A stretch of 64,000 bases of DNA, from assembly GCA_024663395.1 (NCBI GenBank), contig JANFAH010000023.1, forward strand, positions 868,001 through 932,000, read 5' to 3'. Of the stretch, positions 34,167 through 44,753 are shown in pieces. How positions within the stretch are numbered: position 1 is the stretch's first letter; the number at the start of each line of letters is the position of its first letter. The position numbers and the translations under genes were made by a program. This DNA is from Pisolithus tinctorius (taxonomy: Eukaryota > Basidiomycota > Agaricomycetes > Boletales > Pisolithaceae). Below the pieces are notes generated by a model. It saw only the letters and a program-made list of their open reading frames with translations. It was not told the origin of the DNA and ran no database searches.

Positions 34167-36204
34167 CATGGTAGCATAGCACCCTTGTTACCCTTCTCTG
34201 TGAATGTGATGTGTCCAGTGTCCAGGTCCAGTGTTCTACAGTAAAGTAAGAGAAACAAGAAGGGGAAAACAAGGTAAATAAGAGATCAAAAGAAAAACTA
34301 GATACCAATAGAAAACAGAAAAGAAGTTGAGGCCAGTGAGACTGGTCCTCATTGGTATGGGCTGGATTTACTGGGGTAGCAGGAATGGAACTCTTGTACA
34401 AGTTCAGAAGCATTGTCTACCTCTGCAGTGAGTACCCAAGTAGTTTCTTCATCAGTCCCTTCATAGCTGGTCCACCAGACTAGATACTGAAGCCAACACT
34501 GGCAATGCCAGTCAACCTTGGAGTCAAGGATTTCAGCCACCTCAAACTCTAGTTCACCATTGACTTCAACTGGTGGGGGTGGTGGTTGAGTCCAGTTCAG
34601 GATGCTTTTAGGAATGGCCAGCTCGAGTTGGGAGACATGGAAGACCAGGTGTACTGCACACATTGAGTCTGGTAGGTGCAGTGTGAAAGAGTGGGTATTG
34701 GCCTGAGCTATGACCAGATATGGTCCAAGGTTCTTCTCCAAGGGCTTCTTGGAAGGCTGAGTTGACCAGAAGTATTTGGCTTTGACATATACTTGGTCAT
34801 TGACCTTGAAGTCTGGGGCCAGCATGCGTTTAGATTGGCCAGGCCTTGGTGTTGTTGTTGGGTGAGGGTCATTTCCTCATGTAGGTACTGGTGTAATGAG
34901 TCTAGGTCGACTGCAAATTCACAAGCCTGAGCAGAAGTAAGGTCATGCTCTGGGTATACCAAGATGTTAGGGTGGTAGCCCTTATTAGCAAAGAATGGTG
35001 AAACACTGGGAGTAGTGCTAGGGGCATTATTGTAAGCAAACTCAGCCAGGGGTAACAGATCAGCCCAATTGTCCTGCTGGCAGTTGCAGCACACTCAGAG
35101 ATACTGTTCAAGAGTCTGGTTGGTCCTTTCGGTCTGGCCATCACCTTCAGGGTGGTAGCCCAAGGTGAAGTGCAACCACATATCTAAGGCCTTACCAAGT
35201 GACTGGAAGAAATGAGACACAAACTCCAAGCCTCGGTCTGAGGTTACATGGGCTGGCACTCCATGCTTAGAAAAGACATGGAGTAAGAAAAGCTTGGCAA
35301 GTTCTGGGGCCATGATAGTGTCATGGGTTGGGATGAATATGGCCTGCTTGGAAAGCTGGTCAGCTACTACAAGGATGGCCATGAAGCCAGATGAGGCCAG
35401 AAGTTGCTCAATGAAATCCATAGAGATAGAATTCCATAGCTTCTCTGGCACTGGAAGTTGTTTGAGAAGGCCATAAGGCTGATGGCAGGGAACCTTAGCC
35501 TAAGCACAGGCTGTGCAAGACCAGACATAGTCTTTGACAAATGTCCTGAGGCTGGGCCAGGTATATTCATGCTGTATGAGTTCTAGTGTGTGGTTTTGGC
35601 TGAAATGGCTGGACAGGGGGTGGTCATGCTTAAGCCACAAGACCCTAAGGTGGAGATCATTTGAGTCCAGCACATAGATCCTTCCATCAAGCCAAAGGAA
35701 ACCAGTGTCATCTACTGACCACCAGGGATCAGTCATGTCAGACAGGCAGATTTGTGAGACCAGGTCATCCAGCAGTGTGGTCAGGATATCATTGTGTAGT
35801 TTCTCAACATCCATTAAGGCAACTGCTTGTAAGACTGGGTACTTGAGGTAAGTGGCATGAAGGGAGACTGCTAGATGCTCCTGGGTGAAGACCAGTCTCA
35901 TATTTTGCAGGTTCACTTGGGCATAGCTGCTATCCCCCTCTTTGGGGTAGACATCCAATTGCCTAGTTAGGGCATCAGGCTTAGCCCCAAGCTTGCTGTT
36001 TCTGAATCTAATGATCATATTGAACTGAGACAGGAATTCTGACCAGCGAGCCTGGTGGTGGGTGAGTACTTTAGAGGTAGAGAAGTACTTGAGATTCTTG
36101 TGGTTGGTAACAACATTGACCAGTGAGGCCAAGCCCTCAAGGTAGTAGTGCCAGGTCCAGAATGCTTCAAAGATTGCAAGCAATTCCTTATCATGGGTAT
36201 CATA

Positions 36205-38116
36205 CAGTGAGGGACAAAAGCATTGCAATGTTTGCAAGGTGTGACTTGCTGCTGATGTAGCTCAGGCTATTCTGCATGGATAATCATGATACCTATACCA
36301 TTGGAAAGGGGTGACTCAAAACTTTCCAGAGCACTAAGGTTCAGTCCAAACAAAGCAATAAATGCCAAGATACACCCTATTCTTTCCAAAAAGTGCATTG
36401 CAATGCTTTTGTCCCTGACTGGTGAAATAGTGAAAAGTGACCTTTTGATGGAATTGAGGGCATGAAGGATGGGAAAATATGATCACATAATAAACCACAT
36501 GATCTTCCAGATGATTTGTCAGCATGTAAGCAATGACAAACATTGGACTTGTACCATTAACCCTCCCTCTTCTACCACAACCCATGAAATCATCTCTCTA
36601 CACTGCAAGCATTTCACAATATTTCATAACAGAACATGTTGAAAAAAATTGAAAGAAGAGATACAATGTTATTTTGGATGTTTTCAAACAAAAAATCCAA
36701 AAGTAATAATTTATTTTCTTTGCATGTCCCACCTATAAATATTAATTGATGGTAATGACCATTAGCTTTTAGTCTAATGACAATTACTGTCAATTCATGT
36801 TTTCTGGTGGAGAAGGCAAAGAAAATGAAATATTATTTTTGGATTTTGTCTGTGAGAACATCCATTATAACATGGTATTGCTTCCTTCAATTTTTTTCAA
36901 CATGCTTGATCATGAAAAATTGTGAAATGCTTGCAGTGCTAGCTCACATGGTCATTTTTGCAAGGAATTCTTATCAAATACTGGTGGCCACCACAGTACC
37001 ATCAGTATAACATGCTCTCAGAACCATCAGTCCCTTAAAAAACCTGCTGTCAGTCATTCCCTGGACTGTTTCCCCCCATGCCTGATGTGTTTTGGGACTA
37101 ATCAGTGCTTGGAAGGCTGAGAATGTTTTGGAGGTCAATCTGGCACTTCAGAACATGATGCACAAACTAGCCTCCTCTCAACCAATGCATTTCTGGCACA
37201 TGGACAGTGGTATGGAAGTTAGGGCAAGACAAAATCCTCTTTACCCCTGGGTATCATCAGAAGGATATGCTACTGAACTGCCATGAAGCAGAATCCTGTG
37301 CTTCCATCTGGCCCTGAATATTGCATTTGGTCACATATAACCAAATAACCTTTCCCCAGTCAGCTACAGTTCAAATCAGAGCAAGATCAAGTGAACCCTC
37401 TTATGGTGCTCAGAGCACAAGGAGGTTTTGTCTCACCCCAACTTCCATACCAGTGTTCCTGTGCCAGAAATGCATTGGTTGAGAGGAGACTAGTTTGTCC
37501 ATCATGTTCTGAAGTGCCAGATTGACCTCCAAAACATTCTCAGCCTTCCAAGTACTGATTAGTCCCAAAACACATCAGGCATGGGGGGGTAAACAGTCCA
37601 GGGAATGACTGACAGCAGGTTTTTTAAGGGACTGATGGTTCTGAGAGCATGTTATACTGATGGTACTATGGTGGCCACCAGTATTTGATAAGAATTCCTT
37701 GAGAAAATGACCATGTGAGCTAGAGAGATGATTTCATGAGTTGTGGTAAAAGAGGGAGGGTTAATGGTACAAGTCCAATGTTTGTCATTGCTTACATGCT
37801 GACAAATCATCTGGAAGATCATGTGGTTTATTATGTGATCATATTTTCCCATCCTTCATGCCCTCAATTCCATCAAAAGGTCACTTTTCACTATTTCACC
37901 AGTCAGGGACAAAAGCATTGCAATGCACTTTTTGGAAAGAATAGGGTGTATCTTGGCATTTATTGCTTTGTTTGGACTGAACCTTAGTGCTCTGGAAAGT
38001 TTTGAGTCACCCCTTTCCAATGGTATAGGTATCATGATTATCCATGCAGAATAGCCTGAGCTACATCAGCAGCAAGTCACACCTCACAAACATTGCAATG
38101 CTTTTGTCCCTCACTG
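36205..38116. mobile_element. Foldback Tc1-like element B inside G2
   Basis: The tips are CAGTGAGGGACAAAAGCATT and its mirror, flanked by TA (36203-36204; 38117-38118). The undisturbed site survives in G3 (46607-46620, GTATCATAATTCAATTC), so the insertion is proven within the window. Without the inner MITE it is about 1571 bp, close to element (i) (1577 bp). The arms are nearly perfect inverted copies (36205-36600 with 37720-38116). No transposase was found. Confidence 0.92.
36601..36938. mobile_element. 338-bp foldback MITE inside element B
   Basis: The ends CACTGCAAGCATTTCACAAT and its mirror enclose an almost fully self-complementary AT-rich sequence with a central loop of about 90 bp (near 36730-36815). 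It is flanked by CTA at 36598-36600 and 36939-36941, while foldback A shows the empty site CTCTCTAGCTC (31278-31288). A 3-bp duplication fits PIF/Harbinger-like movement; the superfamily is inferred only from that. Confidence 0.88.
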
Positions 38117-38615
38117 TAGTTCAACTCTGGGGTGGTCAGAGTTTGGGAGTAGAATGTGACCAGATGTGTCTGGCTGCTGCTGCAGGTGATAGACAGAATG
38201 CTGGTGATGGCATAGTCCAAAGCATCAGTCTCGATGGTAATAGGAGCCCTGGGGATGAAATGAGTTAAGACCAGCACAGTGGTAAAGGTGGCCTTGAGGT
38301 TATTGAATGACTGGCAGCACTCCTCGGAGAAGTTCCAAGTAGCCCCCTTGCAGGTAAGCCAAGTCAGTGGTATGACAATGTCTGAATAATTAAAGATAAA
38401 CTGGCAATAGAAGTTTGTGAAGCTGAGGAAAGATTGTATGTCTTTGACCTTGCAAGGCTCAGGCCAATCACAGATGATCTGGACCTTTTCCTTTGACATC
38501 ATGAGGCTGGCAGGGGAAAGGTGGAAGCCAATGTATTCAACTGAGTCTGAGTGGAACTCACATTTCTCCAGCTTTGCATAAAGGCTGTGAAGCCAAAGCT
38601 GGCAGAGGACTTCTC

Positions 38616-38680
38616 AGACATGCTGCTTATGGGATTCCTTATCTCCAGAGTAGATTAGGAATCCCATAAGCAGCATGTCT
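38616..38680. repeat. 24-bp perfect hairpin replacing the RT active-site codons of G2
   Basis: 38616-38639 and 38657-38680 are perfect inverted copies (AGACATGCTGCTTATGGGAT...), with a 17-nt loop. G1 has the YLDD coding sequence here. The right arm corresponds to normal downstream pol sequence, so the left arm is a templated inverted copy that replaced about 50 bp. Confidence 0.85.
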
Positions 38681-40053
38681 GTGAAAATGGTATTCACAAA
38701 GCATTGGAAGGTGGCCAGGGCATTGGTGAGGCTGAAGGGCATTACCAGCCACTTGTAGGATCCATACCAAGTCCAAAAGGCAGTCTTCCATTCATTGCCT
38801 GGGGCAATCCAGATGAGATGGTAAGCATGCCAAAGATCAATCTTAGTATAGATCTTGGCTCAGCTTGGTGAGTCTAAGAGGTTGGAGATGAGTGGTAGCA
38901 GGTATTGGTCTTTCTTAGTGATTTTGTTGAGGCCATGGAAGTCTACACAAAGCTGGAGGGAGCTGTCCTTCTTTTTGACAAAGAGGACCAGTGCAGCATA
39001 AGGGGAGGAAGTAGGCTGAATGAAACCAGTAGTGAGGTTCTCATTGATGGAAGTCCAGAGAGTCTGGAGCTTGACCAGGGACAGCAAGTAGATGGTGCTG
39101 AGAGGTGATGAAGTAGGAAGAACCTTCTCCCTGTTCATCTCCTAGTGACACACCCACACTATGTACCTCTGTCCTTGCTCCCTTCTGCCTGTATGACTAA
39201 GCTCTTCTCACACTTGACTAGCCCCTCTCCCCCTACTACAGCAGGGTTGTTCCTTCTTCGAGCTCTATCTTCAGGTCATACTCCCAGTGTGGCAGGAGTG
39301 CTGAGGCCTTGGCCTTGCTGAATACATCAGCAAAGTCATGGTACTCTTCTGGTACATTGGGTAAGGCCAGAGGAGGGGATGCTGAGGCTGATTGGGCTTG
39401 AACTGAGTCCAAGGGGTGGAGCTGAAGTTGGAACTGGACAGACCCTTCTAGTTTGCAGGTGCACACACAGGCAGCTGCATTGAGTAGGGAAACAAGAGGG
39501 GCCTTCAGGGGGGTGTGAGCTGGGGAGTCAGAGACCAGTACAGATGGTGCAAGGCCAGGTTGGTCACTGGGACCAGGGTCAGGAAGGCCAGTGGAAACTG
39601 GGCTTACAGGGGTGTCAACAGGGTTGGCATTCCTTGTGCAGGAGTCTGGAATGTTAGACTGCCCAGTACCCAATCAATCAATGGATTGTGGTGGGTGAGC
39701 CAGTCATGTCCAAGGACTATCTTACACTCAGAATCCAACAGGGCTAGATACAGGGTTACTGGGGTAACATTGCCAGACATGAAGCAGATATTGACATCTA
39801 CTGCTTGGGTTATGGTGAAAGTAGACATTCCATTGAAGAGCTGGAGTCAGATTGGGGAGACCAAATATGGGGTAAATGAGTGTTGATTAGCAAATTGATT
39901 ATCTATAAAACAATGAGTGGAACCAGAGTCCACTAAAGTACAAAGCTGAGGTAATTCTGGATTTTCTAATGTGGCATACAGGGTCAAAGAGTTTGGACTG
40001 GAAAGAGTGGACATGTTGAGTCTAGTTGCCAAGTTTGCCCAACTGGAGTCAAT

Positions 40054-40101
40054 GCAGCTCCCAGATTGTGTGGAGTCCCAGGAGCTGCTACCTATTTTTT
40101 T
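40054..40101 (-). promoter_or_regulatory. -1 frameshift signal of G2
   Basis: T7 on the plus strand (40095-40101) equals A AAA AAA in the RNA, followed by UAG (40094-40092). The stem arms are 40088-40078 and 40064-40054. Two substitutions in the 5' arm relative to G1 convert pairs to G.U, so all 11 pairs still form. Confidence 0.75.
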
Positions 40102-41430
40102 GTCTTGGGGCTAGAACCCAAGACTGAGACTGGTGCAGCCTCACTGGTGGCCACAGCATGAGCCTTGGCCTTTCTGATCTTCTTGGGGCACTTCTCAGCA
40201 AAGTGGCCAGGGCCTCCACAGAACATGCAGAGGTTGCCCTCTATGCAATGCTTGCATTCTTCTGGGGTGAGTTTCCCATCCTTCCTGAGTTTGCTAGGCT
40301 CGGGCTTGGATGAGTTGCTGTTATTGCCTGCCTTTGATGAAGCCAGCTTGGACTGGGTAGAACCAGTGTTGTTATTGCTTCCAGTCTTGGCCTTGTCCTG
40401 GCTATTACTACCAGGGCCACTAGACTTGTTGTTGGAGGTGGACAAGCCCTGATGCCTACCTGCCCATTGGATTTCCTCCTTGCACTCCCAATAGCACACA
40501 TCTATTTCCTGGGCAAGGTGGCAAAGCTTCACAAAGAGTCCAGGGTTTGCCAACTCGACAGACTTCATCCTTAATCCAGTCTGGGAGCCCAGAATAGAAG
40601 TGATGGTGCAGCACACCATCTCTGTAACCCTGGACTTGCAAAGCAAGCAGTTGAAGTCCACCATGTATTTATTAATGTGCTGACTATCCTTCATGTGTAA
40701 ATGGTAAGCTGACTCTTGGCATCAGTGACCAGATCATGGGGGCTGAAGGTGGTTTGTAGCTCTAGGACAAACTCCCTCCAGGAGTCCATCCAGAGAGGCC
40801 AGTCATCAGGGTCATTGAGTCCAAGCAAATCTGGCTCGAACCATTCAAGAGCCATGCCCTTGAGGTAAGACTGCATGAAGATGACTTTGGCACAGTTGGT
40901 CCTAAAAGCCTGAGGCTGGTCTTGGAAATTCAGCTTGCACTGAATGAAGAAGGCACAAAGTTTCTTGGGGTCAGTGCCATCAAAGGTGTCAGGCTCATGT
41001 AACTTGGTCCTGCTTGAGGACTCGCTAGTGTGGGCATTGTGAGCCAACAGTTTGATGGCTTCTGCAAGATTGTCCAGGACCATAATGGTGGGCTCAGTGT
41101 CCAGATCTGGGAAGTCTGGTTCATCTTCTGGATTATCTTCACTGGGCCCATCATCACCAGGACTGTTGCCAGGGTCATCATCATCAGGATTGTTATCATC
41201 ATCATTGCCCAGCCCATCATTGCTGGGGTCATCCTCGGGGATGGGAGCAGTGGGACAACATGGGGTGGGGGTATTGGATGTCCAGGCTGAAAAGCCCCTG
41301 AAAGGACTGACAGGATCTGGAGAGTGCCTAGTGGTGCCCAAGGCAGCTAGTACTGTCTTGTGGCGAGTTCCACTGGCTGAAGCAGAGTCAGGGTTGGTGG
41401 CAGCATGGCCATGGGGAGGTTGGAAATGAG
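40092..41430 (-). pseudogene. G2 gag
   Basis: Capsid core (FIQCKLNFQDQPQAFRTN, SYLKGMALEWFEPDLLGL) and CCHC knuckle (CMFCGGPGHFAEKC). The initiator that is ATG in G1 reads TTG here, and a frameshift near 40690 separates capsid and knuckle. Same family as the G1 gag. Confidence 0.88.
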
Positions 41431-41472
41431 TCTTGGTTGCCAAGAACCACACAAGTGGCAAGTCTGAAATAC

Positions 41473-41996
41473 TGTCAAGTTTGGGGTGTCCAGGTTGAGG
41501 CCAGACCAGAGACTGAGGTGGGTGTGAGGCCAAGGGGTTGGGATCAGGAGGAAAGTTGAAGATACAGAGGGGTGGACTGATTGAACTTAGCAACTGAGGT
41601 TACAGCACTATTCCCTTGCATGGGTCTCAGTCTGAGTCCAAGGCTGAGGTGGGATTATCAGAGTAACTTAGTTGATTTCAGACTGAAGACTACAGGCTGA
41701 GTATCTATGAGTTTATATACTAGAGACAACTATAGTGCAGAGACCAGTAATGCTGGTCTCACAAAGATTGTTAAGGTGATTGGTAAGACAAGTATTAGTA
41801 ATGTATGACTAAGGTAGCAGAGACTGGGACAGGGCAGACTGGGGACAAGACTGGGCAGAGCTTAACCAAAGTGACATGCACTGCAAAGCTATGTTCACTG
41901 CACTAGGACATCTGGGGATAAGAAATTGGTGAGGCCAAGGCCAGGCTGAATGGATATGAGGCCAAGTCTGGCTGGGGTCAAGACATGACTATGACA
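41473..41996 (-). repeat. G2 5' LTR
   Basis: It is 524 bp and diverged from its partner mainly by transitions. Next to it on the right are the ACACA duplication and the remaining tip of foldback A. Confidence 0.9.
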
Positions 41997-42180
41997 ACAC
42001 ACTGTAAAGCTCACATTGATGCAATGCAAATGCCTAAAGCCAGTGGCTACCAGTACATAGTGCAGGCTCAATGCATGCTCACCTCATATCCAGAGTGGCA
42101 CATGCTGCACATGGAAAATAGTGCCACACTCATGTCCTTCATCTTTGAAAACATCCTATGCTGCTGGGGTGGGAATGAAT

Positions 42181-42845
42181 GATACTCTCACCATTGTTCC
42201 TACAAGTTTAAATCTTGATTGATCATCAAGCTATCAGTGAACCCATCATCATTGAATATGTCCACCAAACAGTCCTGCCAAGTTTGTTTCCATTGTTGAG
42301 GTGAGGTTGTCTTCATTGTTGGATCCAGCAACCTAAGCCATCCACAGCTAATGTAAGACCAATCAAGCCAAGGCAATCTAGCACTGGCATGAAACAGTCC
42401 AAAAATCTGCAGGAGATGCTAGTACAACTGCATGAGTTGCATGAGCCAACCCCTCCACTAATTGTCTCAAGTGGAAGTGCAGATATAGTGGGGTTGAACA
42501 TGGATATCATGGCTGGTGAGTGGGCATGATTTCTCTCCAAGCTCAACAACAAATGTCTTTTCACTATAGATTCATGTGAAGGCTTGCTGGATCAGTTCCT
42601 GCAGGAAAGGGAGCAAACCCCTCTGGCAGAGGATGGAATCATGGGCAGTGAGTTGGCACAATTGCCACAAACTAATTTTCTAGTAATAGATCCACATGAC
42701 AACTTGATGAACTGGTTCCTGAATGAATGGGAACCAACTGCTCCCCCAGTGGATGGTATGAACATGGATCTACTTGCACAATTGCTGAATGCATGGGAAC
42801 CATCAGTACTGCCAGTCACACATGAGCAATTAAGCAGGATGGATG
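42181..42845 (+). pseudogene. Gene fragment with repeated LLxQFL..WEP units, cut by G3
   Basis: A plus frame from about 42320 (IQQPKPSTANVRPIKPRQSS) runs to IMAG, crosses a plausible 54-nt intron (GTGAGTGGG 42517 to CACTATAG) and continues DSCEGLLDQFLQEREQTPLA, then DNLMNWFLNEWEPTAPPVDG and MDLLAQLLNAWEPSVLP. These are three related units of about 40-45 codons. The G3 LTR begins 20 codons later. CpG-poor, no recognised domain; a fragment of an unidentified repeat-containing protein. Confidence 0.5.
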
Positions 42846-43369
42846 TGTCAAGTATGGGATGTCTGGGTTGAGACTGGACTGGAGACCGAAGTGGGCGCGA
42901 GGCCAAGGGGTCGGGATCAGAAGGGGAGTCGAAGATACAGATGATTGGACTGATTGGACTTAGCAACTGAGGATACAGTGCTATTCCCTTGCATGGGCCT
43001 CAGTCCGAGTCCAAGGCTAAGACAGAGTTATCAGAGGTAACTTAGTTGATTTTGGACTGAGGAGTACAGGCTGAGTATCTACGAGTCTATATACCAGAAG
43101 TAACTATAGTATGGAGACCAGTAATGCCGGTCTCGCAAGGATTGCTAAGATGATTGGTAAGGCAAGTATTAGTAAGATATGACAAAGATAATGGAGACCG
43201 GGACAGGTGGACTGGAGACAGGAGTGGGCAGGGCTTAGCCGAAGTGACAGACACTGCAAAGCAGTGTCTACCGCGCTAGACCAACTGGAGATACAGGATT
43301 GGCAAGGCCAAGGCCGGACTGAGTGAGTGCGAGGCTGAGTCCAGCCAGGGTCAAGGCACGACTATGACA
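42846..43369 (-). repeat. G3 3' LTR
   Basis: It is 524 bp, TGTCAAG...TATGACA, followed inward by the polypurine-tract complement GTATCCCCCTCTTA. Confidence 0.92.
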
Positions 43370-43506
43370 GTATCCCCCTCTTAGGGGTCAAACCCATGAG
43401 ACCCCTGCGAGAGTGGTAGGCTGAGCCCGAAAATCGGCTGAGTTTGAAAAACCAATACTTGTGGCTCGCTAAGCCCTTTGCGTCTTTCTTTCTCATCCTA
43501 TTCATC

Positions 43507-44578
43507 ATGTCCGATTCGAGGCCAATCACTGCGACTGACAATGATGATGAAGGCCAGGTCGTTATTGACTGGACCCAACTGCCTGATGACGACATCAGGT
43601 ATGACACCGACGATGAAGAGGAGGTGATGAAGGTGAAGGTGAAGGAGAGAAAAAGGTGAAAGGCAGCTGAGCAAGCCCGGCAGGAGGAGCAGGCTCAGCT
43701 TGAGGCTGAGAGGGTGGTGAGGGAGAAGGCCGAAACCGAGAGGATAGCGTGGGAGGCCGAGGAGCAAAGGGTGCGTGAGGAGGAGGAGAGATGCAAGGCT
43801 GAGGAGGAAAGGGAGGCCGAGTGAAGACGCAAGGCCGAGGCCGGGAAGGGTGACGAAGCCAGGGCCGATGGTAGCGAGGCCAGCAAAGTAAAAAAGGTAG
43901 TTATGGACCCCAGGTGAGTATTCCCCCATCTTGTGTGTACTTCTCTTGACATTCCTTTTTAGCTGCACGTGCTGCGCCCGGGCCCAAGTCATCTGCAAAT
44001 TCCTTGTGGACAGCAACAAAAAACAGGTAGCCTGTGTCCGCTGCAATCAGTCGAAGGGCAAATGCCGGTGGCCTGGAGATGGGAAGGACTCCGAGGCTGG
44101 TCCCAAGGTCGCCTCCAAGGCTGACAAAGGGAAGAAGAGGAAGGCCGACGATGGGATGCCTGAGCCCGGGCTGAGCCAAAAGAAGAGGGTGAAGTTGAAA
44201 CCGACCAAGGTGCTGGAGATCGACAAACCCGAGGTTGGTGGGAGTGGGGCGAGGAAGGCCAGAGCAGGCAGGTTCCTGGGCTTAGAGGATAAGCTCGAGC
44301 GGCTTATCGACGTCGCAGGGCTCATCGCCAACAACTTGGCAGGCCTCTTTGAGGCTCATGAGGCTGTGGCCGAAAACTCTGGCAGGATCGCTGACGCGCT
44401 CGAGGCGATGCTCGATGAGTCCTATGGCTTTGGGATGGCTGTGTCCCCTTCGGACTCAGGCTCGTCCAAGCTCGACTCTGACGAGTTGCACGAGGAAGCA
44501 GAGTGGTTGAAGACTCACGGCGAGGATGAAGAGGAGGAGTCTGGAGGGGAAGATGAACCCATGGCCAAGGCCGAGTAG
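43507..44578 (+). pseudogene. Antisense accessory gene of G3
   Basis: Exons 43507-43913 and 43963-44578 (49-nt GT-AG intron) give 340 codons. MSDSRPITATDNDDEGQVVI starts an acidic region, then a Glu/Arg-rich coiled coil; the Cys motif spans the splice (SCTCCARAQVICKFLVDSNK; CVRCNQSKGKCRWPG). Next come KKRKADDG, a Leu/Ile-rich helix (LEDKLERLIDVAGLIANNLA) and an acidic C-terminus. TGA at 43657 and 43822 interrupt exon 1, each plausibly from CGA, and neither is shared with G1. The second exon is completely open. Confidence 0.85.
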
Positions 44579-44753
44579 TTTCGTAGCATACGGTCTTGTA
44601 GTTTTTTTTTTTTCCTTCTGCGAATATCATGCGTCTGGTGTCCAGTAAAGTAAGAGAAACAGAAGAAAGGGAAAACAAGGTAAGTAAGAGATCAAAGAAA
44701 ACTAGATACTGATAGAAAACAGAAAAGAAGCTGAGGCCAGTTGAGACCGGTTC

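Larger units (their letters stand above)
34349..40101 (-). pseudogene. G2 pol (protease to chromodomain), interrupted
   Basis: From right to left: protease (PQLCTLVDSGSTHCFID), RT (PTSSPYAALVLFVKKK), an RT active site replaced by a hairpin (38616-38680), RNase H, integrase (ISMDFIEQLLASS; HVTSDRGLEFVSHFF; GYHPEGDGQTERTNQTLE) and chromodomain (ELEFEVAEILDSKVDWHCQC). The foldback B element sits in RNase H. A run of about 130 bp not found in G1/G3 lies at about 39113-39243. Multiple stops. Confidence 0.9.
32450..41996 (-). mobile_element. Chromovirus G2 (same family as G1), old and CpG-depleted
   Basis: LTRs are 32450-32974 (3') and 41473-41996 (5'), TGTCA...TGACA, on the minus strand. Flanks ACTCA (32445-32449) and ACACA (41997-42001) are a target duplication with one mismatch. 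The gene order equals G1, including the antisense gene and frameshift signal. It contains foldback B. By eye, CpG positions of G1/G3 are TpG or CpA here almost throughout, so this is the oldest of the three copies. Confidence 0.92.
30715..42004. mobile_element. Foldback Tc1-like element A, containing chromovirus G2
   Basis: The left tip is CAGTGAGGGACAAAAGCATT after TA 30713-30714. The right tip is split by G2: GTC-ACTCA before G2 (to 32449), and ACACA-CTG after it (41997-42004), then TA 42005-42006. Its two arms (about 30890-31735 and 31715-32444) are inverted copies. It has no transposase. The left tip is followed by a 121-bp piece of G-type LTR (30769-30889), and the palindrome extends into G2's LTR, so the left end was rebuilt after G2 arrived. 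Confidence 0.75.
29872..42180 (+). pseudogene. Second gypsy family (B) pol remnant, split by foldback A
   Basis: The left part 29872-30714 carries an RT thumb/RNase H region (RIFIKDF-like ICSVLCIFIKDFTKIMQLPV, EVILAVDTSVIAVGYILYQL, YPS-stop-FGSITLNKVES, LAKLELYGLFHVL) and an integrase Cys pair (CTCHKYQICQMQKLHIPP). The right part 42005-42180 continues AHIDAMQMPKASGYQYIVQA, the first integrase-core Asp strand, and AQCMLTSYPEWHMLH. The codon phase closes at the TA where foldback A entered (CTTTCA-TA-AAGCTCAC). Stops, an internal loss between RNase H and the Cys pair, and truncation make it a relic. It belongs to a different gypsy lineage from G1-G3. Confidence 0.75.

Noticed and set aside
32450..41996. 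G2 as a clean insertion with a perfect 5-bp duplication
   Set aside because: The flanks are ACTCA and ACACA, one mismatch; accepted as a decayed duplication because the foldback tip closes across it, but not called perfect.
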